Shown piece by piece: positions 25,801 through 32,502 of a DNA stretch of 34,811 nt. This stretch comes from Streptomyces huiliensis. GTDB taxonomy: Bacteria; Actinomycetota; Actinomycetes; Streptomycetales; Streptomycetaceae. The translations under genes were made by a program, and so were the position numbers. The notes beneath the pieces were generated by a model. That model did no database searches. It was not told the DNA's origin and worked only from the letters and a program-made list of their open reading frames with translations. Every line of letters starts with the position of its first letter. The first letter of the stretch is position 1. The stretch lies in contig NZ_JAIQLH010000152.1 of the NCBI RefSeq assembly GCF_020037025.1, positions 1 to 34,811 of the forward strand, in the 5' to 3' direction.

Positions 25801-27486
25801 CTGACGTTCGAGCGGGACGCGGCGGGGCGCACGCTGGCCGAGACGGTGGACGGCCGCACGCTCCGCTCGGCGTACGACGCGGCGGGCCGGCGGACGCGCC
25901 GGACGACGCCGGCCGGCGCGGTGAGCGCCTGGACGTACGACCCGGCGGGCCGGCCCACCTCCCTGACCGCCTCCGGCCACACCCTCACCCTCGACCACGA
26001 CGCGGCGGGCCGCGAGACGGCCCGCCGTTTCGGCGCGGACGTCACCCTGGCCCGGGACTGGGACCCGACGGGCCGCCTCCTGTCCCAGACCCTGACCGCC
26101 CCTTCCGCCCGGCTGCACCGGGCTTACACCTACCGCCCGGACGGCCACCTCACCGGCATCACGGACACATCCGGCGGCTCCCGCACCTTCGACCTGGACG
26201 CGGCGGGCCGCGTCACCGCCGTCCACGCAGCCGACTGGACCGAGCGGTACGCGTACGACGCGGCCGGCAACCAGACGGAGGCGCACTGGCCGGACGGCCA
26301 CCCCGGCGCGGAGGCCCGCGGCCCCCGCGCGTACACCGGCACCCGCCTCCGCCGCGCCGGCTCCGTCACCTACGAGCACGACGCCGCCGGCCGCGTCGTC
26401 GTCCGCCGGCGGAAGCGGCTCTCCCGCGGCCCTGACATCTGGCGGTACGAGTGGGACGCCGAGGACCACCTGACCGGCGTCACCACCCCCGACGGCACCC
26501 GATGGCGCTACCTCTACGACCCCTTGGGCCGCCGCACGGCGAAACAGCGCCTGGGTCCTTCGGGCGAGGTCACGGAGCGGGTGGACTTCACCTGGGACGG
26601 CCCCACCCTCGCCGAACAGACCACCCACTCCCCCGCCTTACCCCACCCGGTCACCCTCACCTGGGACCACCGCGGCCTCACCCCCCTCACCCAGACCGAA
26701 CGCATCACCCCCACCACCCCCCAGTCCGAGGTCGACCACCGCTTCTTCGCCATCGTCACCGACCTCATCGGCACCCCCACCGAACTCCTCGACGAATCCG
26801 GCACCCCCGCCTGGCACACCCGCACCACCCTCTGGGGCACCACCACCTGGTCCACCACCAGCACCACCTACACCCCCCTCCGCTTCCCCGGCCAGTACTA
26901 CGACCCCGAATCCACCCTCCACTACAACGTCCACCGCCACTACGACCCGGAAACGGCGCGCTACACGTCCCCGGACCCACTGGGGCTTGCGGCGGGGCCG
27001 AACGCGGTGGCGTATGTCTTCAACCCCCACGTCCTCGCCGACCCCCTCGGGCTGTCGCCTTGCGAGCGTGCGGGAGTCGAACGCGGTGCTCCGGATTTCG
27101 TCACCGGCTCGTCCGGTACCACCCAGGACGTCAGAACCCTGGGACGCCCCGACCACGAGCTGGTGTTCAGCGGTCATGGCGGCATCAACGCCGGTGACGG
27201 GACTCCCGTCACCGTCCCCCACGGGACGTCCGTGGCGATGTACGGTCGCCACGGGGACTCCATATCGGACGCGTTGGGCAACGACATCGAGCGGGGCACA
27301 GCCCGTCCCCTGGAGGTCTACGGTCCGGGCGAACAACTACCCGACTACTCTCTTTTCCCTCCGACAGGCCTCGCGATCGAAGGGACACCACGGACGCTGA
27401 CGGTCACCCGGGAGGCCTACCTTTCGGAACTGCTCAGACCGAACATGGGACGCGTGCATTGGGCAGCGTGCCGAAGCGTGGTCTAG
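22822..27486 (+). CDS. RHS/YD-repeat polymorphic toxin with CpnT-like N-terminus
   Basis: 1554 residues from ATG 22822. The N-terminus (LPDKLAFVLDLIGVTWPNVDEDDYRDMARSL) is of the CpnT-like/WXG100 helical type linked to type VII secretion. A helical, Ala-rich part follows to about 210, then a His/Gly/Ser/Pro-rich stretch. RCVNGDPVDMATGRMVLRQTDV (about 389-410) starts a DUF6531-type domain. About twenty YD repeats (YDxxGR, LTxxTDPLG) fill roughly 590-1240 and should form the closed RHS shell. The RHS core LRFPGQYYDPESTLHYNVHRHYDPETARYTSPDPLGL runs at about 1353-1393, and a second DPLGL ends near 1412, the usual boundary. The tip, about 1413-1554, has ELVFSGHGG (His1452) and VHWAACRSVV (Cys1550) at the extreme C-terminus. 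It resembles, from memory, tip domains called Stv. An immunity gene follows 8 bases later. Confidence 0.92.
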   Translation: MGVVLPDKLAFVLDLIGVTWPNVDEDDYRDMARSLRSFASDVDAGRGNAQVALNRLLSTNRGQMTEAIDAHVRKLNGKHLHHLAEAGRLLAGGLDAAAAVVAGAKGAAIVQLGVLAAEVAAAQAAAPFTLGLSELGAVSGVAVTRTVVKRLLKEAAEAAAQEVLSVVTGPVFAALDAMTTDLVVQVVSDGLGAQDGVDLRQTARTGRENLRIASAGGHGGLVLASAGGGGPGGGGDLVFDEHEHNTFTTSVHDHSRHLNEKGGRHLGTTHRHFARTRGRGSLARAIEEAVEKAMGSLGKAHGELRKHLDDVGKGLAEAGRAQRKQDRHVHDSFARTRGPGAGGPPASAGPGASAGPAAGNGTARTRPTGAARAHTAERPRDHSRREDARCVNGDPVDMATGRMVLRQTDVALSGSPPLLFRRAAESGYRAGRWFGPSWTSTADQRLEIDAAGLVLVLDDGMLLDYPLPGPDGRSLPVEGPRWPLEERRDDEGHDGYAVTDPRTGRTWHFTRFGTGLALLRRLTDRNGNGVTFDYTPDGAPAAITHDGGPSVRVTVAGGRITALHLADAELVRYGYRDGDLTEVVDSSGLPLRLTYDDRGRITSWTDRNDHAYAFTYDAHDRCVHQVGAEGHMGFSFTYGDPDPESGLRLTTATDSLGATTRYLVDAALHVVEETGPTGAVTRSTWDRHDHLLSRTDPLGRTTTFRYDANGDLVAAVRPDGGELTARYAAPGLPEAVVRPDGTVVRQEYDENGNLVRHTDPTGAITSYTYDTTGRLTSVTDPLGGVTRVRCDAAGLPTEITDPLGAVTRCARDAFGRVTAVTDPLGATTRLTWTVEGRLASRTAPDGARERWEYDGEGNLVAHTDPLGGVTRWTYTAFDRPASRTDPDGTRHELTWDTALRLRRVTNPQGLTWTYDYDPAGLLVAETDFDGRVLGYAYDAAGRLASRTNGLGETITYTHDVLDRVVARDAAGRVTTYTYDAADRLLTAAGPDATLTFERDAAGRTLAETVDGRTLRSAYDAAGRRTRRTTPAGAVSAWTYDPAGRPTSLTASGHTLTLDHDAAGRETARRFGADVTLARDWDPTGRLLSQTLTAPSARLHRAYTYRPDGHLTGITDTSGGSRTFDLDAAGRVTAVHAADWTERYAYDAAGNQTEAHWPDGHPGAEARGPRAYTGTRLRRAGSVTYEHDAAGRVVVRRRKRLSRGPDIWRYEWDAEDHLTGVTTPDGTRWRYLYDPLGRRTAKQRLGPSGEVTERVDFTWDGPTLAEQTTHSPALPHPVTLTWDHRGLTPLTQTERITPTTPQSEVDHRFFAIVTDLIGTPTELLDESGTPAWHTRTTLWGTTTWSTTSTTYTPLRFPGQYYDPESTLHYNVHRHYDPETARYTSPDPLGLAAGPNAVAYVFNPHVLADPLGLSPCERAGVERGAPDFVTGSSGTTQDVRTLGRPDHELVFSGHGGINAGDGTPVTVPHGTSVAMYGRHGDSISDALGNDIERGTARPLEVYGPGEQLPDYSLFPPTGLAIEGTPRTLTVTREAYLSELLRPNMGRVHWAACRSVV

Positions 27487-27494
27487 GAGAGACC

Positions 27495-27920
27495 TTGACG
27501 TACTACGAGGACCATTCGCCGTACGTGTACATGCGGGACACCGTGCCGGACGGCATCACGGCGCTGAACATCGGCTGGCTGGACGAGACGAAGGAGTTCC
27601 CCCGGGGGACGGCTCCCGACGGTTTCACAGAAGCCCTGAGCCGCCTGTGCCTACGAGCTCCACACGCCAAGACGCGCGGCTGGCATGCCTGTGCGCTTCC
27701 GCATGATGTGCCGGGCACCAACTCGCCGGTGACGGTCACGGCCGATGGGCGGACACTGATGCTCGGCACGGCGGAGGTGAGAGTGGTGTCCGCCGACGGC
27801 GTATGGCTGGCGGCTCCGGACCTCGTCCTTCACTACGTGACAGACCACGGCTACCTGCCGCCGGCCGACTTCATCGAAGCTGTACTCAGCGGGAGGGACG
27901 CGCCGCACGAAGCGGTGTGA
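27495..27920 (+). CDS. Probable immunity protein for the RHS tip
   Basis: 141 residues if started at TTG 27495, preferred because AGGAGAG overlaps the RHS stop codon and sits 4-5 bases upstream; an earlier in-frame GTG (27468) would overlap the toxin gene. The product (TYYEDHSPYVYM, LNIGWLDETKEFPRG, LRAPHAKTRGWHACALP, RVVSADGVWLAAPDLVLHYVTDHGYLPPADFIEAVL) is acidic, soluble and without signal or membrane segments. I do not assign a family; similar MTYYEDLSPY-type proteins are often found in Streptomyces. Position directly behind a polymorphic toxin and likely translational coupling argue for a cognate immunity role. This is inference: no structural motif proves it. Base composition is lower in GC than in the RHS repeats. 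Confidence 0.75.
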   Translation: MTYYEDHSPYVYMRDTVPDGITALNIGWLDETKEFPRGTAPDGFTEALSRLCLRAPHAKTRGWHACALPHDVPGTNSPVTVTADGRTLMLGTAEVRVVSADGVWLAAPDLVLHYVTDHGYLPPADFIEAVLSGRDAPHEAV

Positions 27921-27974
27921 CCGGCGGGGCGGCGTGGGCGGGGCGCGGCCCGGGTCCGCCCGCTCGGCGGTCAC
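27917..27974. terminator. Inverted repeat joining two convergent stop codons
   Basis: GTGACCG (27917-27923) and CGGTCAC (27968-27974) form the outer stem; the GC-rich interior folds further. The left arm contains the immunity TGA and the right arm contains the TGA of the small gene on the other strand, so one structure could end both transcripts. Confidence 0.55.
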
Positions 27975-28132
27975 GTGTTCTGCGACCGCCATTGCGCCGC
28001 CTTCGCTTCCGCCTCCCTGAGGGACAGGCCGGCGACCTGCGTCAGGGGGACGTCCTGCAGGGGGCAGTCGGCGTAGTGGTCGGGCCGTTCGGTGGGGGCC
28101 GCGTCGCAGGCGGGGCACTGGCGAGGAGGCAT
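27971..28132 (-). CDS. Small Cys/His-rich protein, zinc-ribbon-like
   Basis: 53 residues from ATG 28132, with AAGGAG 4 bases upstream, an excellent site. The sequence begins MPPRQCPACD and has Cys6, Cys9, His19 and Cys23 (C-x2-C-x9-H-x3-C), a pattern that could bind one zinc ion. A helical C-terminal half (LSLREAEAKAAQWRSQ) follows. The four-helix membrane protein gene ends 19 bp upstream, so the two are probably one transcript. Its function is unknown. Read-out alternatives on the plus strand here have no ribosome site, and codon positions favour this frame. Confidence 0.75.
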   Translation of the reverse strand: MPPRQCPACDAAPTERPDHYADCPLQDVPLTQVAGLSLREAEAKAAQWRSQNT

Positions 28133-28151
28133 GGCGCTCCTTGTCCGTAGG

Positions 28152-28712
28152 TCAGTCGTGGCTGTCGGCCGGCCAGGCGCGGATCGCGCTGCCTATGTAT
28201 GGCATCACCCAGGCGAGCAGCACAACCACCACCGGGAGGGCCATGGTCGCCGCGGCCAGCCACCGCCACGCGGGCGCCGCCGCGTGTGCCGGCGGGACCA
28301 GGGCGAGGCTGCTGCCCGCCGTCAGGCAGAGGAGCCCCGACGAGTAGCAGAAGTCCGCTCTCCCGGCCAGCCTGGTCCAGGTGGCGTAGTGCCTCCGCTG
28401 GTCCTCGACGAGCTCCTCGTGCCGCTCGTCGGACAGCTCGGACAGCGGACCCCACCACGCCTCGACGTCGCCGCGCGAGTACAGGTACTGGCGGGAGCGG
28501 ACTCCCCACACCACCGCCATGACCATGAAGAACGCGGTCAGGGCGAGGGCGAGCAGCGTGGGGTCCGGCCAGCGGAACGTGTCGCGGTCCGTGATGACGA
28601 GTCCCAGCAGCGTGATGCTCGCCCCGCCCAGGAGGGGCGCAGCGGTCGTGTACTGCCCCTCACGCGCGGCCGACCAGCCCAGTGGCGCGGGCTTGCGCCA
28701 TGACGGATTCAC
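28152..28712 (-). CDS. Four-helix membrane protein of unknown function
   Basis: 186 residues from GTG 28712, behind GAGGGG. Four transmembrane helices can be read: about 25-44 (APLLGGASITLLGLVIT), 52-72 (TLLALALTAFFMVMAVVWGV), 125-145 (SSGLLCLTAGSSLALVPP) and 152-177 (LAAATMALPVVVVLLAWVM). A charged, helical cytoplasmic section lies between helices 2 and 3 (GDVEAWWGPLSELSDERHEELVEDQRRHYATW), with likely coiled-coil or amphipathic character. I do not recognise a family. It is followed in 19 bp by the 53-residue zinc-ribbon-like gene and is convergent to the RHS/immunity pair. Confidence 0.8.
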   Translation of the reverse strand: MNPSWRKPAPLGWSAAREGQYTTAAPLLGGASITLLGLVITDRDTFRWPDPTLLALALTAFFMVMAVVWGVRSRQYLYSRGDVEAWWGPLSELSDERHEELVEDQRRHYATWTRLAGRADFCYSSGLLCLTAGSSLALVPPAHAAAPAWRWLAAATMALPVVVVLLAWVMPYIGSAIRAWPADSHD

Positions 28713-28762
28713 GCTGCCCCCTCGACACCCGAAAGGTACAGCGCGACGACTTCGGGCGGAAT

Positions 28763-28798
28763 GCCTCGAACAGGCCACGGTGGGCGGCCTGTTGAGGC
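28763..28798 (-). terminator. Hairpin after tsaD
   Basis: AACAGGCC (28769-28776) pairs with GGCCTGTT (28786-28793); the stem continues with one bulged base through GCCTC/GAGGC. It starts about 13 bases beyond the tsaD stop. Confidence 0.65.
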
Positions 28799-28811
28799 GA
28801 CGGGCCGTCCG

Positions 28812-29978
28812 TTACGCGTCGTACAGGTTCTGCTTGCTCAGCTCGTGGACGTGGTCGTGCGAGTGGCCATGACCGTGCGAGTGGTCGTGCGCAGCGGAGT
28901 GGTCGTGAGCGTCGGGCTCCCGCTGCGCGCCCGGCACGTGCGGTTCCGTGACCGGGAGGGACGAGTCCGCCGGGAGGTCCCAGGAGGACGCGGCGCGGCC
29001 GCGGGCGACCATCTCGGCGCCGAGGGCGGCGACCATGGCGCCGTTGTCGGTGCAGAGCTTGGGGCGGGGGACGCGGAGGGTGATGCCGGCGTCCTCGCAG
29101 CGGCGTTCGGCCATGGCGCGGAGCCGGGTGTTGGCGGCAACGCCGCCGCCGATCATGAGGTGGTCGACGCCGTGGTCCTTGCAGGCGCGGACCGCCTTGC
29201 GGGTGAGGACGTCCACCACCGCCTCCTGGAAGGAGGCCGCGACGTCGGCGACCGGCACCGTCTCGCTCGCCGCGCGCTTCGCCTCGATCCAGCGGGCGAC
29301 TGCGGTCTTGAGCCCGGAGAAGGAGAAGTCGTAGATCGGGTCGCGGGGACCGGTGAGGCCACGGGGGAACCGGATGGCCTCGGGGTCGCCCTCGCGGGCG
29401 TAGCGGTCGATGACCGGGCCGCCCGGGAAGCCCAGGTTGAGCACGCGGGCCACCTTGTCGAACGCCTCGCCCGCCGCGTCGTCGATCGTCGATCCGAGGG
29501 GCCGGACGTCGGACGTGATGTCCGGCGCGAGGAGCAGGGACGAGTGACCGCCGCTGACCAGGAGGGCCATGGTGGGCTCGGGCAGGGCGCCGTGCTCCAG
29601 CTGGTCGACGCAGATGTGCGAGGCGAGGTGGTTGACGCCGTAGAGCGGCTTGCCGAGAGCGTAGGCGTACGCCTTCGCCGCCGAGACACCGACGAGGAGG
29701 GCGCCCGCGAGGCCCGGGCCCGCGGTGACGGCGATGCCGTCGAGGTCCTTGGCGGAGACGCCGGCCTCCTTCAGCGCCCGCTGGATGGTGGGGACCATCG
29801 CCTCCAGGTGAGCCCGGGAGGCCACCTCGGGGACGACACCGCCGAAGCGCGCGTGCTCGTCCACGCTGGAGGCGACCGCGTCGGCGAGCAGGGTGTGGCC
29901 GCGGACGATGCCGACGCCCGTCTCGTCGCACGAGGTCTCGATGCCGAGGACGAGCGGTTCGTCAGTCAGTGGAGCCAT
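28812..29978 (-). CDS. tsaD: tRNA N6-adenosine threonylcarbamoyltransferase TsaD, His-rich tail
   Basis: 388 residues from ATG 29978, which overlaps the end of rimI by 17 bases. TsaD transfers threonylcarbamoyl to A37 of ANN-decoding tRNAs, with TsaB and TsaE. Motifs: LVLGIETSCDETGVGIV (N-terminus), TAGPGLAGALLVG, the iron/zinc ligands in VNHLASH, ALLVSGGHSSLLL, STIDDAAGEAFDK, DFSFSGLKTAV and IGGGVAANTRLR. The enzyme body ends near residue 335. A tail then follows containing ten His within residues 358-378 (alternating with Asp, Ser and Gly), which is absent from E. coli TsaD. Gene order tsaB-rimI-tsaD with overlaps indicates one operon. Confidence 0.97.
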   Translation of the reverse strand: MAPLTDEPLVLGIETSCDETGVGIVRGHTLLADAVASSVDEHARFGGVVPEVASRAHLEAMVPTIQRALKEAGVSAKDLDGIAVTAGPGLAGALLVGVSAAKAYAYALGKPLYGVNHLASHICVDQLEHGALPEPTMALLVSGGHSSLLLAPDITSDVRPLGSTIDDAAGEAFDKVARVLNLGFPGGPVIDRYAREGDPEAIRFPRGLTGPRDPIYDFSFSGLKTAVARWIEAKRAASETVPVADVAASFQEAVVDVLTRKAVRACKDHGVDHLMIGGGVAANTRLRAMAERRCEDAGITLRVPRPKLCTDNGAMVAALGAEMVARGRAASSWDLPADSSLPVTEPHVPGAQREPDAHDHSAAHDHSHGHGHSHDHVHELSKQNLYDA

Positions 29979-30714
29979 GGGTCATTCCCTCTTGCCCTGC
30001 GTTGATGTCGTGCCCTGCGTTGCTGTCTTGCACTGCGTCGGTGTCTTGCACTGCGTCGGTGTCTTGCACTGCGTCGGTGTCTTGCACTGCGTCGGTGTTT
30101 TGCACTGCGTTGCCGTCTTGCACTGCGTCGATGTCGTGCACAGCGTCGGTGTCCGCGGCGGGGCCGCCGTCGGATTCCGTTTCCGTGGGCAGACGCATCA
30201 CGAGCGCGTCGACGTTGCCCGGTTGGTAGTAGCCGCGCCGGATGCCGACGGGCTCGAAGCCGAAGCGCTCGTACAGGCGCTGGGCGCGGGTGTTGTCCAC
30301 CCGGACCTCCAGCAGCACCTCGCGGCACTCGAAGGCCGTGGCGGCGGCGAGCAGTTCGCGGAGCAGCCGGGAGCCGAGGCCGGTGCTCCAGTGGTCGGTG
30401 GCGACGGCGATGGTCTGCACGTCGCCCGTGCCGTCGACGGCCGCGAGGCCCGCGTAGCCGACGACGCGCCCGGCGGTGTCCCCGGCGGCGCTCTCCGCGA
30501 CGACGTAGCGCCGGTTGGCGTTCGCGCCGCGCGCGTGCGCCAGTTCGGACCAGAACAGCCCCTTGGACCAGGCGTCCTGCGGGAACAGCGCGCGCTCCAG
30601 CTCCAGCACGGCCGGAAGGTCCCACCAGCGCATCTCACGGACGCGGACCGTCTCCACTCCGGCTCCCGCTCCCGGTTCCGAGGGGCCCGCCGTCGAGCTC
30701 GCTGACGCACTCAC
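29962..30714 (-). CDS. rimI: RimI-type protein N-acetyltransferase with hexapeptide-repeat tail
   Basis: 250 residues from GTG 30714, whose GTGA overlaps the tsaB stop. The GNAT domain is at about 20-170: VREMRWWDLPAVLELERALFPQDAW, VQTIAVATDHWSTGLGSRLLRELL (acetyl-CoA loop), VDNTRAQRLYERFGFEPVGIRRGYY. RimI acetylates the N-terminal alanine of ribosomal protein S18 and possibly other proteins. Residues about 188-241 are an acidic tail of six-residue repeats (consensus DTDAVQ, nine copies), not part of the fold and absent from ordinary RimI. The end of the gene overlaps tsaD by 17 bases. Fold and role well supported; the tail has no known function. Confidence 0.95.
   Translation of the reverse strand: MSASASSTAGPSEPGAGAGVETVRVREMRWWDLPAVLELERALFPQDAWSKGLFWSELAHARGANANRRYVVAESAAGDTAGRVVGYAGLAAVDGTGDVQTIAVATDHWSTGLGSRLLRELLAAATAFECREVLLEVRVDNTRAQRLYERFGFEPVGIRRGYYQPGNVDALVMRLPTETESDGGPAADTDAVHDIDAVQDGNAVQNTDAVQDTDAVQDTDAVQDTDAVQDSNAGHDINAGQEGMTHGSTD
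29993..30154. repeat. Nine 18-bp tandem repeats inside rimI 3' end
   Basis: Nine contiguous 18-bp units (TGCACTGCGTCGGTGTCT-like on the plus strand); the middle four are nearly identical and the outer ones diverge. The unit keeps the frame and encodes the DTDAVQ hexapeptide tail of RimI. The pattern is typical of slippage-driven copy-number change. Confidence 0.95.
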
Positions 30715-31397
30715 TTCGGTGTGACCACCTTGTAGTTGGCCGGCACCTGGGCGTCCGGGCGGCGCAGGTACAACGGCTGGACGGGCAGGAACCCCGCGTC
30801 GGCGCCCTCCGTACCCTTCGTGCGCAGCTTCTCCGCGGCGAGCGCGGCCAGCGCCCCCGCCGACTGGTGCTGCGGGAGGTCGGCCCGGACGTCGGTGAAG
30901 GCGTCGGCGTACAGAACGGCGCCCGCGCCGACGGCCGTCAGCCCGGCCAGCGGCTCGGTCAGCTCGGCGGGCCGGTCGACGGCGGGCTCGGTGACGCGGG
31001 TCCGGGCGCCGGAGTAGCGCGCCCAGTAGACCTCCTTGCGGCGGGCGTCCGTGGCCACCACGAACTCGCCGGTCAGCCCGGCGGCCCCGGCCGCGTAGGC
31101 GATGCCGTCGAGCGAGCACAGCCCGTACACCGGCACGTCGAGCGCCGCGCCGAAGGTCAGCGCCGTGACGATGCCGACGCGCAGGCCGGTGTACGGGCCG
31201 GGCCCGACGCCGACGACGACGCCGGTCAGCTCGTCGAGCGTACGGCCTGCCTCGGCGAGCACCCGGTCCACGGCCGGCAGCAGGAGCTCCCCGTGGCGAC
31301 GGGCGTCCACCTGGTGGGACTCGGCGACGACGGAGTCACCGTCGTGGAGGGCTACGGTGACGGCGGGCGTGGCGGTATCAAGAGCGAGCAGCAGCAC
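30711..31397 (-). CDS. tsaB: tRNA threonylcarbamoyladenosine biosynthesis protein TsaB
   Basis: 228 residues from GTG 31397, likely leaderless with TAGGCT 7 bases upstream. TsaB is the ASKHA-fold partner that stabilises TsaD in the t6A complex. Its sequence shows LLLALDTATPAVTVALHDGD (N-terminal fold), HGELLLPAVDRVLAEAG, VVVGVGPGPYTGLRVGIVTALTFG, VYGLCSLDGIA and a C-terminal LQPLYLRRPDA-like segment (VQPLYLRRPDAQVP). Length is normal. It is the first gene of the tsaB-rimI-tsaD operon. tsaE, normally next, is about 3.2 kb away at the window's right edge. Confidence 0.95.
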   Translation of the reverse strand: MLLLALDTATPAVTVALHDGDSVVAESHQVDARRHGELLLPAVDRVLAEAGRTLDELTGVVVGVGPGPYTGLRVGIVTALTFGAALDVPVYGLCSLDGIAYAAGAAGLTGEFVVATDARRKEVYWARYSGARTRVTEPAVDRPAELTEPLAGLTAVGAGAVLYADAFTDVRADLPQHQSAGALAALAAEKLRTKGTEGADAGFLPVQPLYLRRPDAQVPANYKVVTPK

Positions 31398-31404
31398 AAT
31401 GACA

Positions 31405-31410
31405 AGCCTA
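31405..31410 (-). promoter_or_regulatory. -10 element for leaderless tsaB operon
   Basis: TAGGCT on the minus strand ends 7 bases before GTG 31397. There is no ribosome site, so the operon probably starts leaderless. Confidence 0.5.
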
Positions 31411-31575
31411 CGGCGCGCCGTGGTGCCGCCGGTGCCCGCGTGGGCCAGGTTCAGGGGTATCCCAGGGGCGCCCCGGAGGCGCCTCGGGGGCGCGGCGGTG
31501 GTGCGTCCGGGTGCTACGGTCGGGGCCGATGACCGTACGCCGCATGGCCGTACGGGGGACGAAAGGGTGCGCAGG

Positions 31576-32163
31576 GTGGCACGCAGCAGCTCCGGGGTGT
31601 TCGTGACCGGGCTCACCGCGGCGGCACTGGCCGTGGTGGGTTACCTCGCCTACGAGGCGTCGGCCGCGCCCCACCGCGTCCACCGTTCGTCCGCCGCCGC
31701 CTCCGTGACGCCCGGCGATGCCAAGGGCTCCGGCAAGGACGACAAGGGGAAGGGCGGCGACGCCCGGAAGGACGCTCCCCCGGCCGTGCCGAGCGGCTCC
31801 GGCACCGGCAAGCGGGTCGTGTACTCGGTGGGGCAGAAGCGGGTGTGGCTGGCAGGCGCCGACGCCAAGGACGTCCGGTCCTTCGAGGTCACGCCCAGCA
31901 CGGTGAACCCGCAGCCGGGGACGTACGCGGTGACCTCCCGGGACCTCAACGGCCCGGGCTCCGACGGCGTGCGCCTGGAGCACATCGTGCGCTTCCACAG
32001 GGACGCGAACGGGGTCGTCTTCGGCTTCAGCGCCGCGGTGGACGGCTCGCCGCCGCAGCCGGACCCGGCGAAGAAGACGGGCGGCCTCCGCGAGAAGCCG
32101 GCGGACGGGCGGGCCATGTGGGAGTTCGCGCCCAACGGCACCAAGGTGGTCGTCGTTCCGTAG
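31576..32163 (+). CDS. Membrane-anchored YkuD-like protein without catalytic motif
   Basis: 195 residues from GTG 31576, with AAAGG 8 bases upstream (GTG 31567 is the alternative). One N-terminal helix (about 8-28, FVTGLTAAALAVVGYLAYEA) is followed by a Lys/Gly/Asp-rich linker. A C-terminal domain reads VVYSVGQKRVWLAGADAKDVRSFEVTPSTVNPQPGTYAVTS, then GRAMWEFAPNGTKVVVVP. These strands fit the L,D-transpeptidase (YkuD) fold in order and spacing. The catalytic HxxxxSxGC motif has no counterpart: the expected place reads GGLREKPADGRAMW, with no Cys in the domain. Probably a non-enzymatic wall-associated relative; fold assignment is by eye and could be wrong. Divergent from tsaB. Confidence 0.75.
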   Translation: MARSSSGVFVTGLTAAALAVVGYLAYEASAAPHRVHRSSAAASVTPGDAKGSGKDDKGKGGDARKDAPPAVPSGSGTGKRVVYSVGQKRVWLAGADAKDVRSFEVTPSTVNPQPGTYAVTSRDLNGPGSDGVRLEHIVRFHRDANGVVFGFSAAVDGSPPQPDPAKKTGGLREKPADGRAMWEFAPNGTKVVVVP

Positions 32164-32170
32164 CGGACGG

Positions 32171-32189
32171 GGGCCGCTGCGAGCGGCCC
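32171..32189 (+). terminator. Hairpin after the YkuD-like gene
   Basis: GGGCCGCT-GCG-AGCGGCCC, a perfect 8-bp stem 8 bases beyond the stop and before the convergent small gene's stop. Confidence 0.7.
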
Positions 32190-32197
32190 TCGCACAC

Positions 32198-32476
32198 TCA
32201 GGCCGCGGCCCGGCGGTCCGGACCGCCGGGTTCCCCCTCGTCGTCCACGTCCGGTCCGTCCGTGTCCTGCGCGTCCCGCCCGCCCTGCCCGTCCCGCAGG
32301 GGCTCGGGCGCCGGCGCGCGCGGCGGTGTGGAGACGGCGTCGGCGGCGGCGCAGGCGGCCAGCAGGTCGCGCACCGAGGGCGTGCCCTCGGCTGCTTCCC
32401 CGCGAGGCGTACGAGCCTGCCTGCCGGCCGGACGCGCACCATGGTTCTCGGCTGCTGGGGGCTCTTGGGCCGACAT
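32198..32476 (-). CDS. Small acidic hypothetical protein
   Basis: 92 residues from ATG 32476, chosen for AAGGAGG 6 bases upstream; the in-frame upstream ATGs lack a site. The sequence is Pro/Ala/Asp-rich with one likely helix (TPSVRDLLAACAAADAVSTPP at about 45-65) and an acidic disordered C-terminus (DGPDVDDEGEPGGPDRR). No signal peptide or membrane helix. I recognise no family. It faces the YkuD-like gene across 35 bp and has an 18-bp palindrome 27 bp upstream of its start, suggesting regulated expression. Confidence 0.7.
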   Translation of the reverse strand: MSAQEPPAAENHGARPAGRQARTPRGEAAEGTPSVRDLLAACAAADAVSTPPRAPAPEPLRDGQGGRDAQDTDGPDVDDEGEPGGPDRRAAA

Positions 32477-32502
32477 GAACGCCTCCTTGGGCAGCCGGTC
32501 AA

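Noticed and set aside
22924..26628. Minus-strand open frame of 1234 codons opposite the RHS gene
   Set aside because: Arg/Gly/Val-rich shadow of the YD repeats; no start site or family motif.
29993..30154. Possible CRISPR array
   Set aside because: The units are contiguous 18-bp tandem repeats without spacers and lie in the rimI reading frame.
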